18,064 bases of DNA from Crocinitomicaceae bacterium. Its GTDB lineage: Bacteria > Bacteroidota > Bacteroidia > Flavobacteriales_G > Salibacteraceae. This document shows positions 1 through 7,023 of this stretch, in pieces. The translations under genes were made by a program, and so were the position numbers. The notes under the pieces are model-generated. The model did not search any database and was not told the DNA's origin. It saw nothing but the letters and a program-made list of their open reading frames with translations. Every line of letters begins with the position of its first letter. Positions within the stretch are counted from its first letter, which is position 1. The stretch covers positions 1 through 18,064 of the forward strand of contig JAAZVO010000020.1 in the NCBI GenBank assembly GCA_018623405.1. The letters are read 5' to 3'.

Positions 1-53
1 CGCATTATACGCAAGGTAATCTCTCCTCGGTTTGCTACTAGAATCTTATTCAT
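1..53 (-). CDS. Biotin carboxylase, N-terminal fragment (runs off left edge)
   Basis: On the minus strand the ATG at 53-51 opens a frame that reads MNKILVANRGEITLRIMR up to the window edge. KILVANRGEIALRIxR is the hallmark N-terminus of biotin carboxylases: AccC, or the BC domain of pyruvate, propionyl-CoA or methylcrotonyl-CoA carboxylase. These enzymes carboxylate biotin using ATP and bicarbonate. Only 17 codons are present, so the exact carboxylase cannot be told. The start lies 11 nt after the sucC stop on the same strand, so the two are probably co-transcribed. The signature is strong despite the short length. Confidence 0.8.
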   Translation of the reverse strand, partial: MNKILVANRGEITLRIM

Positions 54-64
54 GGTCTTGAAAA

Positions 65-1255
65 TTAGGCTAGTACTTCTTTTACCTTATCAGCGGCTTC
101 TTGCAATAAAATAGCAGACTCTACTTTTAAGCCAGATTCATCGATAATTTTCTTAGCTTCTTCTGCATTGGTTCCCTGAAGTCTAACAATAATTGGTACA
201 GGAATTTCTCCAATGCTTTTATATGCATCAACCACACCTTGTGCTACCCTGTCGCACCTTACAATTCCGCCAAAAATATTTACCAAAATAGCTTTTACGT
301 TTTCATCTTTTAAAATGATTCTAAATGCTCTTTCTACTCTTTCGGCGTTAGCTGTACCTCCAACATCTAAGAAGTTTGCAGGGTCTCCGCCTGAAAGTTT
401 TATGATATCCATTGTGGCCATTGCAAGCCCGGCTCCATTTACCATACAACCAACATTTCCGTCTAGTTTAACATAGTTTAGACTATACTCGCCAGCTTCA
501 ACCTCGGTTGGGTCTTCTTCAGTAATATCTCTCATTTCAGCAAGTTCAGAATGTCTAAACAATGCGTTATCATCTAAAGAAACTTTAGCATCTACAGCAA
601 TTATTTTATCATCAGAGGTTTTTAGCACCGGATTAATTTCAAATAGTGATGCATCATTGGTTTCGTAGGCTTTATACAATGCAAAGGCAAACTTTACCAT
701 TTGTTTAAATGCCATACCTGATAAACCTAGGTTAAATGCAATTCTTCTAGCTTGGTAACCTTGTAGTCCAACCTTTGGGTCAATCTCTTCGGTAAAAATT
801 AAATGAGGCGTTTTTTCTGCTACAGTTTCAATATCCATACCTCCTTCGGTAGAATACATAAACATATTTCTTCCGGTATTTCTATTGAGTAAAACACTCA
901 TATAAAATTCTTTAGGCTCGCTATCACCCGGATAATAAACATCTTGCGCAATAAGCACTTTATGCACTTTTTTGCCTTCTTTTGATGTTTGAGGTGTAAT
1001 TAGGTTCATTCCAATAATAGAATCTGCAATGGTTCTAACTTCATCTAGGTTTTTGGCTAGTTTTACTCCTCCACCTTTACCTCTTCCTCCGGCATGAATT
1101 TGAGCTTTAACTACCCACCAATTTGTGCCTGTTTCTTCATTTAATTTTTTAGCCATTTCTACAGCTTCGTTTCCATTAAATGCAACGTATCCTTCTTGTA
1201 TGGCTACTCCTGATTGTTTTAAAATGTCTTTTGCTTGATATTCGTGAAGATTCAT
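65..1255 (-). CDS. sucC: Succinyl-CoA synthetase (ADP-forming) beta subunit
   Basis: SucC forms succinyl-CoA synthetase with SucD. In the TCA cycle the enzyme interconverts succinyl-CoA plus ADP and Pi with succinate plus CoA and ATP. The 396-residue length is typical of the family. I chose the ATG at 1255 because MNLHEYQAKDIL is the canonical N-terminus; an upstream frame-open GTG/TTG-type extension of nine residues looks spurious. Visible landmarks are the ATP-grasp glycine-rich loop GGRGKGGG (residues 56-63), the metal and nucleotide residues in FEINPV and AVDAKV, the ligase-domain stretch MVNGAGLAMATMD, and NIFGGIVRCD near the C-terminus. SucD is not adjacent: downstream is a biotin carboxylase and upstream is the divergent lolD. 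A separate sucD elsewhere in the genome is therefore expected. Confidence 0.97.
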   Translation of the reverse strand: MNLHEYQAKDILKQSGVAIQEGYVAFNGNEAVEMAKKLNEETGTNWWVVKAQIHAGGRGKGGGVKLAKNLDEVRTIADSIIGMNLITPQTSKEGKKVHKVLIAQDVYYPGDSEPKEFYMSVLLNRNTGRNMFMYSTEGGMDIETVAEKTPHLIFTEEIDPKVGLQGYQARRIAFNLGLSGMAFKQMVKFAFALYKAYETNDASLFEINPVLKTSDDKIIAVDAKVSLDDNALFRHSELAEMRDITEEDPTEVEAGEYSLNYVKLDGNVGCMVNGAGLAMATMDIIKLSGGDPANFLDVGGTANAERVERAFRIILKDENVKAILVNIFGGIVRCDRVAQGVVDAYKSIGEIPVPIIVRLQGTNAEEAKKIIDESGLKVESAILLQEAADKVKEVLA

Positions 1256-1279
1256 TGAAATTATTTTTCGCTTTAGCGC

Positions 1280-1287
1280 CAAAAATA
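1280..1287 (-). promoter_or_regulatory. Possible Bacteroidota -7 element for sucC
   Basis: The minus strand carries TATTTTTG here, an exact match to the Bacteroidota -7 consensus TAnnTTTG, 24 nt before the sucC ATG. This sits in the 125-nt divergent gap between sucC and lolD. No good TTTG-type -33 box lies at the expected spacing (only CTTT), and such A/T-rich matches occur by chance, so this is tentative. A small inverted repeat CGCT-TT-AGCG (1269-1278) follows it in the putative leader. Confidence 0.28.
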
Positions 1288-1380
1288 GAACAATAAGCTA
1301 ATAAAGTTTATTTAATCAAGTTTTTGTTTGCGTTAATTTGAGTTTGTAATTAATTACTTTTTATTTGCTTGTTTTGCGAC

Positions 1381-2028
1381 ATGATTGAGGCTTCAGGATT
1401 AGAGAAATCATATGGAAATTTAAAGGTTTTAAAGGGAGTAAATCTTTCTATACAAAAAGGAGAAATTATTTCTATTGTTGGTGCTTCGGGAGCAGGAAAA
1501 TCAACTTTACTGCATATTTTAGGAACTTTAGACCAACCTGATACAGGCTCTCTAAAAATAAATAAAATAGATGTTTTTAAACTAAAGGCTAAGGCCTTGT
1601 CTAAGTTTAGAAATAGTGAAATAGGTTTTATTTTTCAATTTCATCATTTATTACCTGAATTTACAGCGCTAGAAAATGTTTTAATTCCGGCAATGATTGG
1701 CGGAAAAAACATGACCGAAACAAAAAATAGAGCCCTTAAATTTTTAGATGTTTTAGGTGTGGCGCATAGGAAAGAACACAAGCCTGCAGAGCTTAGCGGT
1801 GGAGAACAGCAAAGAGTAGCAGTGTGTAGGGCTTTAATTAATTCTCCATCTGTAATTTTTGCCGATGAACCATCAGGAAACTTAGACTCTAACTCATCAA
1901 AAGAGCTTCACAAATTATTTTTTGATTTACGCGACAAGTTTGACCAAACATTTGTGATTGTTACCCATAATCAAGAGTTGGCAAATATGGCCGATAGAAA
2001 ATTAGAGATAATTGACGGCATTATCTAA
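1381..2028 (+). CDS. lolD: Lipoprotein-releasing ABC transporter ATPase LolD
   Basis: This is the ATP-binding subunit of the LolCDE-type machine, which extracts lipoproteins from the inner membrane for transfer to LolA. All ABC motifs are present in the 215-residue protein: Walker A GASGAGKS (34-41), Q-loop Gln86, signature LSGGEQQR (138-145), Walker B ending FADEP (about 160-164) and H-loop His196. The stretch FQFHHLLPEFTALENV after the Q-loop is characteristic of LolD within the MacB/LolD subfamily. The ATG at 1381 is preferred to a TTG four codons upstream because MIEASGLEKSYG matches family N-termini. No LolC/E-type permease is in the window. The 3' end overlaps the DUF2400 gene by 17 nt. 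Confidence is high for the fold and moderate for the exact substrate. Confidence 0.85.
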   Translation: MIEASGLEKSYGNLKVLKGVNLSIQKGEIISIVGASGAGKSTLLHILGTLDQPDTGSLKINKIDVFKLKAKALSKFRNSEIGFIFQFHHLLPEFTALENVLIPAMIGGKNMTETKNRALKFLDVLGVAHRKEHKPAELSGGEQQRVAVCRALINSPSVIFADEPSGNLDSNSSKELHKLFFDLRDKFDQTFVIVTHNQELANMADRKLEIIDGII

Positions 2029-2776
2029 AGAAGAGCTTAAGCATTTTTTAAACGAAAAGGTATATGAATACAACAGGCCTTCGTTTATAGAGTTAGACCC
2101 TATTTCTATTCCGCATCTTTTTTCTAAAAGACAAGACATTGAAATTTCAGGATTTTTAGCCGCAACTATTGCTTGGGGACAAAGAAAAACCATTATCAAT
2201 AATGTTAAAAGGTTGGTGGAATGGATGGATATGGCGCCTCATGATTTTATTATTAATTCCAACACTAACGATATTAAGAAATTTTCAAAGTTTGTACATC
2301 GCACTTTTAATGGTGATGATTGTATGTACTTTATTTTTAGACTAAAGCAACTTTATCAAAAAAGCAATTCCTTAGAAAGTTATTTCTATCATACCGATGG
2401 CGTAAAAAATGGAATCTCTCAATTTAAAGACTACTTCTTTGAATCATCACATTTAAAAAGAACTGAGAAACACGTCTCAAATCCTGCAAAAGGCTCATCA
2501 GCAAAAAGGCTAAATATGTATTTAAGATGGATGGTAAGGCAAGATAATGCGGGTGTAGATTTTGGAATTTGGCAAAAATTTAAGCCATCACACCTTTTTA
2601 TTCCTCTTGATGTGCATACCGGAAATGTTGGTAGAAAACTAGGTTTAACAAACCGTAAGCAGAATGATTGGCAAACCGTTGAAGAGATTACAAATGCCTT
2701 AAAAAAACTCGACCCTGTTGATCCTGTAAAATATGATTTTGCTTTATTCGGATTGGGTATATTTGAAAACTTTTGA
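2012..2776 (+). CDS. DUF2400 / TIGR02757 family protein; possible HhH-GPD-like fold
   Basis: A 254-residue protein that I recognise as the conserved DUF2400 (TIGR02757) family, which has no established function. The only usable start is TTG at 2012, inside the end of lolD, giving MTALSKEELKHFL; there is no in-frame ATG until deep in the protein. The C-terminal part reads IPLDVHTGNVGRKLGL, then TVEEITNAL and YDFALFGLGI. By eye this resembles the segment of HhH-GPD DNA glycosylases that carries the catalytic Asp (PVDTHVxRVxxRLG...). A lysine in GSSAKRLNMYLRW (Lys165) lies 35 residues before Asp200. The four-cysteine Fe-S motif of endonuclease III is absent. The glycosylase relationship is my inference; family membership is firmer. 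The gene is sandwiched between lolD and the T9SS surface protein with overlaps at both ends, so it is co-transcribed and probably translationally coupled. Confidence 0.85.
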   Translation: MTALSKEELKHFLNEKVYEYNRPSFIELDPISIPHLFSKRQDIEISGFLAATIAWGQRKTIINNVKRLVEWMDMAPHDFIINSNTNDIKKFSKFVHRTFNGDDCMYFIFRLKQLYQKSNSLESYFYHTDGVKNGISQFKDYFFESSHLKRTEKHVSNPAKGSSAKRLNMYLRWMVRQDNAGVDFGIWQKFKPSHLFIPLDVHTGNVGRKLGLTNRKQNDWQTVEEITNALKKLDPVDPVKYDFALFGLGIFENF

Positions 2777-5700
2777 AGCAACCCTTTTACAATATTTTTA
2801 GTCTATTGAGAGAAACTAATTTTTTTGTGGCATTTCGTAGGTTTTTACTAGTCCTGTTAATTTTCTCCTTCAATCAATTATTTGCTACGCACATTATTGG
2901 AGGGGCTATGGGCTATCGTTATCTTGGAGACCCAAATAACGATGGCTTACATACCTATGAAGTTACTCTAACAACTTACCAAGATTGTAACTCACAAAAT
3001 TGGTGGACCGTCGGCGGAACTTTTCCTGTGCCAACAGCCACTATTGGAATTTACGAAGGCCTGTTACAAGGTTCGTTTTTATTTCAAACCGATATTCTGA
3101 ATTTAACTTTGTCAGACTCTACTCTGGTTCGAACCGGAAGTACCGACTCCTGTTTCATTCCAATAAATAATTATTGCGTTTACAAAGTAGATTATACCGG
3201 AACAATAGATCTCCCTGCAACAAGTTTGGGTTATCACTTTGTTTATGATGTTTGCTGCAGAGGTAATGCCTATCCAACAGGAAATGGCCCAAACAATATT
3301 TCACTATTTGGAAACGTAGGTTCTGTAAACCACGCATGGACAGGCCCAACTACGTTTGCAAACAGCTCACCAATTTTTGATACGTTAGACCCATATATCT
3401 GCATAAATGACACAAATTTAACAAGGAGGCCTGCTGTAGATCCGGATGGAGATAGTTTATTTTTTAGGCTTGTTGCCCCTTACGATGGCACCGGAAATAA
3501 TGCGAGCTCTCCCCCGCCAAATATTTTTACCTTTCCTATTTTAGATACGGTAAATTACATTGCAGGGCATAGTACTAAAAACCCTTTAGGGCCCGGAGGT
3601 TATGCGGAAATAAATCCTTTTACTGGTCAAGGAAAATACTTTGGTACCACAACAGGAATTTATGTTTTACAAGTCCAAATAATTGAATACAGCTCTTCAG
3701 GTGGAATTGTTGGGGTTTCAGGATATGAGTTTCAGTATATAGTTGCCCCATGCCAAAACCGAGGCCCTAAAAACACTGCCGACCCTACCCTAACAGGTCA
3801 AAACCTAAATTTTAATGTAGAAGAAGGTGACACAATTTGTATTGATGTTGAATACTTTGACCCTGATAGCTTGCAAGTTTTGGTAGGTCTAGAAAGCGAT
3901 TCAAATATTTTTAGCAGTAACTTTTTTTCTCCTCCTGCAACTATTGGACCTCAAAGTTATGATCCTGTTACAGCAATTTCATCAAGAGAAGTTTGTTGGG
4001 TTACCAACTGTGGAATGGGAAGACCTGCAAGTTTTGAGTTCACCTCTTTCGCAATTGATTCCGGCTGCCCAAATAGAAGCGCAGAAAATATTTACAAGAT
4101 AAAAATTGATGAGTTTGATGTTCCTGGTAATATTCAAGGTGCAGTTATTGCATGCCCTACTGTTGTTTTGAACTACTCGGTTGATTCGGTTTTTGGGGCC
4201 ACCTATAATTGGAATATTACAAATGGAAATATTTTATCAGGCCAAGGAACAAATAATGTTTCAGTGCTTTGGACCCAAACTGCAGACTCAGGAAGTATTG
4301 CTGTTACCCCGATAAGTAGGTTTGGTTGTTCAGCTCCGGTTAAAGAACTTGAGGTAGATATTGTTCAAATGGTTTCAATAAATGCCGGAACCGATACCAA
4401 TTTATGTGGACACGACACAATTACATTAGGTGGCGCTCCAACAGGTCCAACTTACTATACTTATGCTTGGGATAATCTTCAGTATTTATCTGATGACTCA
4501 GTTCAAAACCCTGTTGCATTTACAGATACCACTTTGCTTTTTATTGTTACTGCTTACGATACAACAGGCTGTACCATAGCCGATTCTGTTAATATCAATG
4601 TAACAAAAAATAATCTAGATGCAGGTCCAAACCTTTATGTATGTCCAGGAGATTCGGTTCAAATAGTAGCTTCAGGAGCTGCTACTTATTCTTGGACACC
4701 TAACACTAACTTAACTAATTCCAACATTTCAAATCCAATAGCCTACCCTTTAGATACTACATTTTATAACTTAACCGGAAACATTAATAATTGTACCTTT
4801 TTCGATACACTAAGAATTGATGTTGATAGCATCGTGCCCTCCTATTTACCTGATTTTGCAAGAGGATGTTTTGGAGATTCTTTAGATATAGGAGGCAGCC
4901 CTACAGGCCCAAAATACACTACTTTTAAATGGACTCCAAATAACAATATCACGAATGATACAGCAGCTAATCCAAACTATTTTGGAAACGTAAGTACTTC
5001 TTTTTTTCTTGAATTATTTAATGGACAATGTTTTGGATATGATACCATTTCTGTACAAATAGACTCCTTGACGAATGTAGTGGCAGGAAACGACACGGCC
5101 ATTTGCCAAAACGATTCTATAGTATTAATTGGTTCCGGAGATAGTTTAATTTCAGGCAGGTGGCTTCATGGTAATGGTATTTTGATAGATAGCTCATTTA
5201 CCACCAAATCAATAGTTTCCACAACAGAATCATTATTATTTATTGGAGTAAATAAAAATGGTTGCGAGAATATTGACTCTTTAATTCTTACCGCTAAACC
5301 GTTGCCTTCACCTTCATTTAATGCTGATACTATTCTTTGTTTTGGAGACACTTTAAACCTTAATGCAGGGCCGGGAAAATCTTTTTCTTGGAGCCCTAAC
5401 AGTTTTATTGATGACTCAACTGCGCAAATAGTAAAAATTTATCCTGCCGATACAACAGAATACAGGGTTGAAATTGAAGGAAATAATGACTGTTTTGGCT
5501 ACGACACCATACTAGTAAATGTAACCTATTTAAATGCAACGGTTTCTCCCGATACTTTTATTTGCCCCGGAGATACTTTGCAATTATTTACAACAGGAGG
5601 ATTACTTTACCGATGGAGCGATGGAAATAAACTTTCGAATGACTCTGTAGCTAACCCAAGGGCTTTTCCAATTAAAACAACTAACTTTCTTGTTACAATA

Positions 5701-6966
5701 AGTGATGGTATTAAGTGCCAATCAATTGATAGTGTTTTGGTAGAAGTTAGTGAATCAAACTTTTTGGTAGATGGAAGAAACAGAATAATTTGTTACGGTG
5801 ATACAGTTAGCCTACAATCGCAAGGACTTCAGAATTTTGAGTGGCTACCCAATCAAAATATTGATAACAATAAAGCCACCAATCCAAAAGTATTTCCAAC
5901 AGATACGGTAATTTATGTAGTTGCAGGTACAGATTCAAATAATTGTTTTAATACAGATTCTGTATTAATTAATGTACTTCCAAGACCACCAGCTAATGCA
6001 GGTACCGATACAAATATTTGTAGAGGCGATACCGCATTTATTGGAGCAAACTTTATTCAAGGATTAACTTATAGTTGGAGTCCTTCTGAGTTTTTGAATA
6101 ACAGTTTAGTGCCCAACCCCAATGCCGCAGTAAAAGAAAGAACACAATTTATTCTCACCGTTACAGATCAGTTTAATTGTAGTTGGTCGGACTCTGTTTT
6201 TGTAAATGTTTTTGATATTTTATCCCCTACTGACACTGTAATTTGTACTGAAAGTGGTGCAACGATAAATGCAAGACCTCTTTTTGGAACACCTCCATTT
6301 ACCTACAATTGGTCGCCATCATATAACTTAAGTGATTCGGCAATTGCTAACCCGGTACTTTTGGAAGCTACTTCAATAACTTATAGAGTAATTGTACAAG
6401 ATTCTACAGGTTGTGCTGATACCACTTTTTCAGATGTTACAAAGGCTCAAAAACCTACTGCTGAATTTACCCCTAAATTTTATCCTGCATGTGAGGATAT
6501 GTCCATAACTTTCATCAACGAAAGTGATGATATTACCTCTTTTTATTGGGTTATAAATGGTGATACCACGGTTGAAGATTATCCTCAAATAACAATACCT
6601 TATTCACAATCATTAAATGCCCAATTGTTTGTAAGTGGTATAGAAGGTTGCACAGATACTACTGAGTTAAATCAAGTGCTTGAATTATTTGATGATTACG
6701 TGAATGTAGAAATTGCAAATATTTTTACTCCAAATGGCGATGGATTTAATGACTTTTTCGAATTCCCCTTAGAGAATAAACTAATGCCTTGTACCGATTT
6801 TGAAGTTTACAATAGATGGGGCGCTTTAATGTTTAAATCTCAAGGAAATGTGCACTCTTGGGATGGAACCACTTTTGATGGCTCAGACGTTCCTGAGGGA
6901 ATTTATTTCTACACACTGAAAGTAAATTCATTGGAGTGGAAAGGTAGCGTTCATCTAATAAGATGA
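2773..6966 (+). CDS. Large secreted surface protein with T9SS type B sorting domain
   Basis: The 1397-residue protein has an N-terminal signal peptide (FRRFLLVLLIFSFNQLFA, cleavage likely before THIIGG at residue 39). Its N-terminal region starts ATHIIGGAMGYRYLG and contains TYQDC, a pattern common in Bacteroidota gliding-motility-associated proteins. PKD- or Ig-like modules follow: one near 455-535, nine regular two-cysteine repeats (about 537-1225), and another near 1230-1310. The C-terminal type B sorting (CHU_C) domain begins IFTPNGDGFNDFF at 1317, has YNRWG and WDGT, and ends GSVHLIR. Export would be by Sec and then T9SS to the cell surface or medium; an adhesive or matrix role is inference. 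The TTG at 2773 shares TTGA with the upstream stop. A GTG at 2827 would give a tighter 20-residue signal peptide and is a real alternative start. Confidence 0.92.
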   Translation: MKQPFYNIFSLLRETNFFVAFRRFLLVLLIFSFNQLFATHIIGGAMGYRYLGDPNNDGLHTYEVTLTTYQDCNSQNWWTVGGTFPVPTATIGIYEGLLQGSFLFQTDILNLTLSDSTLVRTGSTDSCFIPINNYCVYKVDYTGTIDLPATSLGYHFVYDVCCRGNAYPTGNGPNNISLFGNVGSVNHAWTGPTTFANSSPIFDTLDPYICINDTNLTRRPAVDPDGDSLFFRLVAPYDGTGNNASSPPPNIFTFPILDTVNYIAGHSTKNPLGPGGYAEINPFTGQGKYFGTTTGIYVLQVQIIEYSSSGGIVGVSGYEFQYIVAPCQNRGPKNTADPTLTGQNLNFNVEEGDTICIDVEYFDPDSLQVLVGLESDSNIFSSNFFSPPATIGPQSYDPVTAISSREVCWVTNCGMGRPASFEFTSFAIDSGCPNRSAENIYKIKIDEFDVPGNIQGAVIACPTVVLNYSVDSVFGATYNWNITNGNILSGQGTNNVSVLWTQTADSGSIAVTPISRFGCSAPVKELEVDIVQMVSINAGTDTNLCGHDTITLGGAPTGPTYYTYAWDNLQYLSDDSVQNPVAFTDTTLLFIVTAYDTTGCTIADSVNINVTKNNLDAGPNLYVCPGDSVQIVASGAATYSWTPNTNLTNSNISNPIAYPLDTTFYNLTGNINNCTFFDTLRIDVDSIVPSYLPDFARGCFGDSLDIGGSPTGPKYTTFKWTPNNNITNDTAANPNYFGNVSTSFFLELFNGQCFGYDTISVQIDSLTNVVAGNDTAICQNDSIVLIGSGDSLISGRWLHGNGILIDSSFTTKSIVSTTESLLFIGVNKNGCENIDSLILTAKPLPSPSFNADTILCFGDTLNLNAGPGKSFSWSPNSFIDDSTAQIVKIYPADTTEYRVEIEGNNDCFGYDTILVNVTYLNATVSPDTFICPGDTLQLFTTGGLLYRWSDGNKLSNDSVANPRAFPIKTTNFLVTISDGIKCQSIDSVLVEVSESNFLVDGRNRIICYGDTVSLQSQGLQNFEWLPNQNIDNNKATNPKVFPTDTVIYVVAGTDSNNCFNTDSVLINVLPRPPANAGTDTNICRGDTAFIGANFIQGLTYSWSPSEFLNNSLVPNPNAAVKERTQFILTVTDQFNCSWSDSVFVNVFDILSPTDTVICTESGATINARPLFGTPPFTYNWSPSYNLSDSAIANPVLLEATSITYRVIVQDSTGCADTTFSDVTKAQKPTAEFTPKFYPACEDMSITFINESDDITSFYWVINGDTTVEDYPQITIPYSQSLNAQLFVSGIEGCTDTTELNQVLELFDDYVNVEIANIFTPNGDGFNDFFEFPLENKLMPCTDFEVYNRWGALMFKSQGNVHSWDGTTFDGSDVPEGIYFYTLKVNSLEWKGSVHLIR
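4381..6447 (+). repeat. Nine tandem two-cysteine Ig/PKD-like modules in the surface protein
   Basis: Coding repeats, diverged at DNA level but clear in protein. Each begins with a pattern like DTxxCxGDS/T, then a central W-x-P or W-S stretch with an N-rich turn, then an NP or DTT strand, and ends with (N/G)C-x3-D(S/T)-hydrophobic strand. The first cysteines fall at residues 545, 624, 699, 778, 856, 931, 1007, 1083 and 1158, a period of 75-79 residues. All nine units have the second cysteine. One disulfide per module is a reasonable inference for an exported protein. Confidence 0.8.
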
Positions 6967-6981
6967 CAAATACTTTTTTTT
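6951..6981 (+). terminator. Hairpin plus T-run ending the lolD-DUF2400-surface protein operon
   Basis: TCATCT (6951-6956), loop AATA and AGATGA (6961-6966) form a perfect 6-bp stem. The right arm contains the TGA stop codon of the surface protein. Seven bases later comes a run of eight T (6974-6981). The stem is A/T-rich and short, so termination may be partial. The next gene starts 57 nt after the stop. Confidence 0.45.
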
Positions 6982-7023
6982 AGTCTCTAACTTTTTACAT
7001 ATTTACCCAATAATCAGTACTCA

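Noticed and set aside
213..476. Plus-strand open frame of 87 codons inside sucC
   Set aside because: It lies entirely antisense to a clear sucC and has a low-complexity composition with no recognisable domain.
1355..1362. TACTTTTT as a -7 element for lolD
   Set aside because: Seven of eight match TAnnTTTG, but no TTTG box lies at acceptable spacing (candidates are 14 or 24 nt away); such matches are frequent in A/T-rich DNA.
2431..2781. Minus-strand frame of 116 codons opposite the DUF2400 gene
   Set aside because: Fully antisense to a recognised family member, with no motif or plausible leader.
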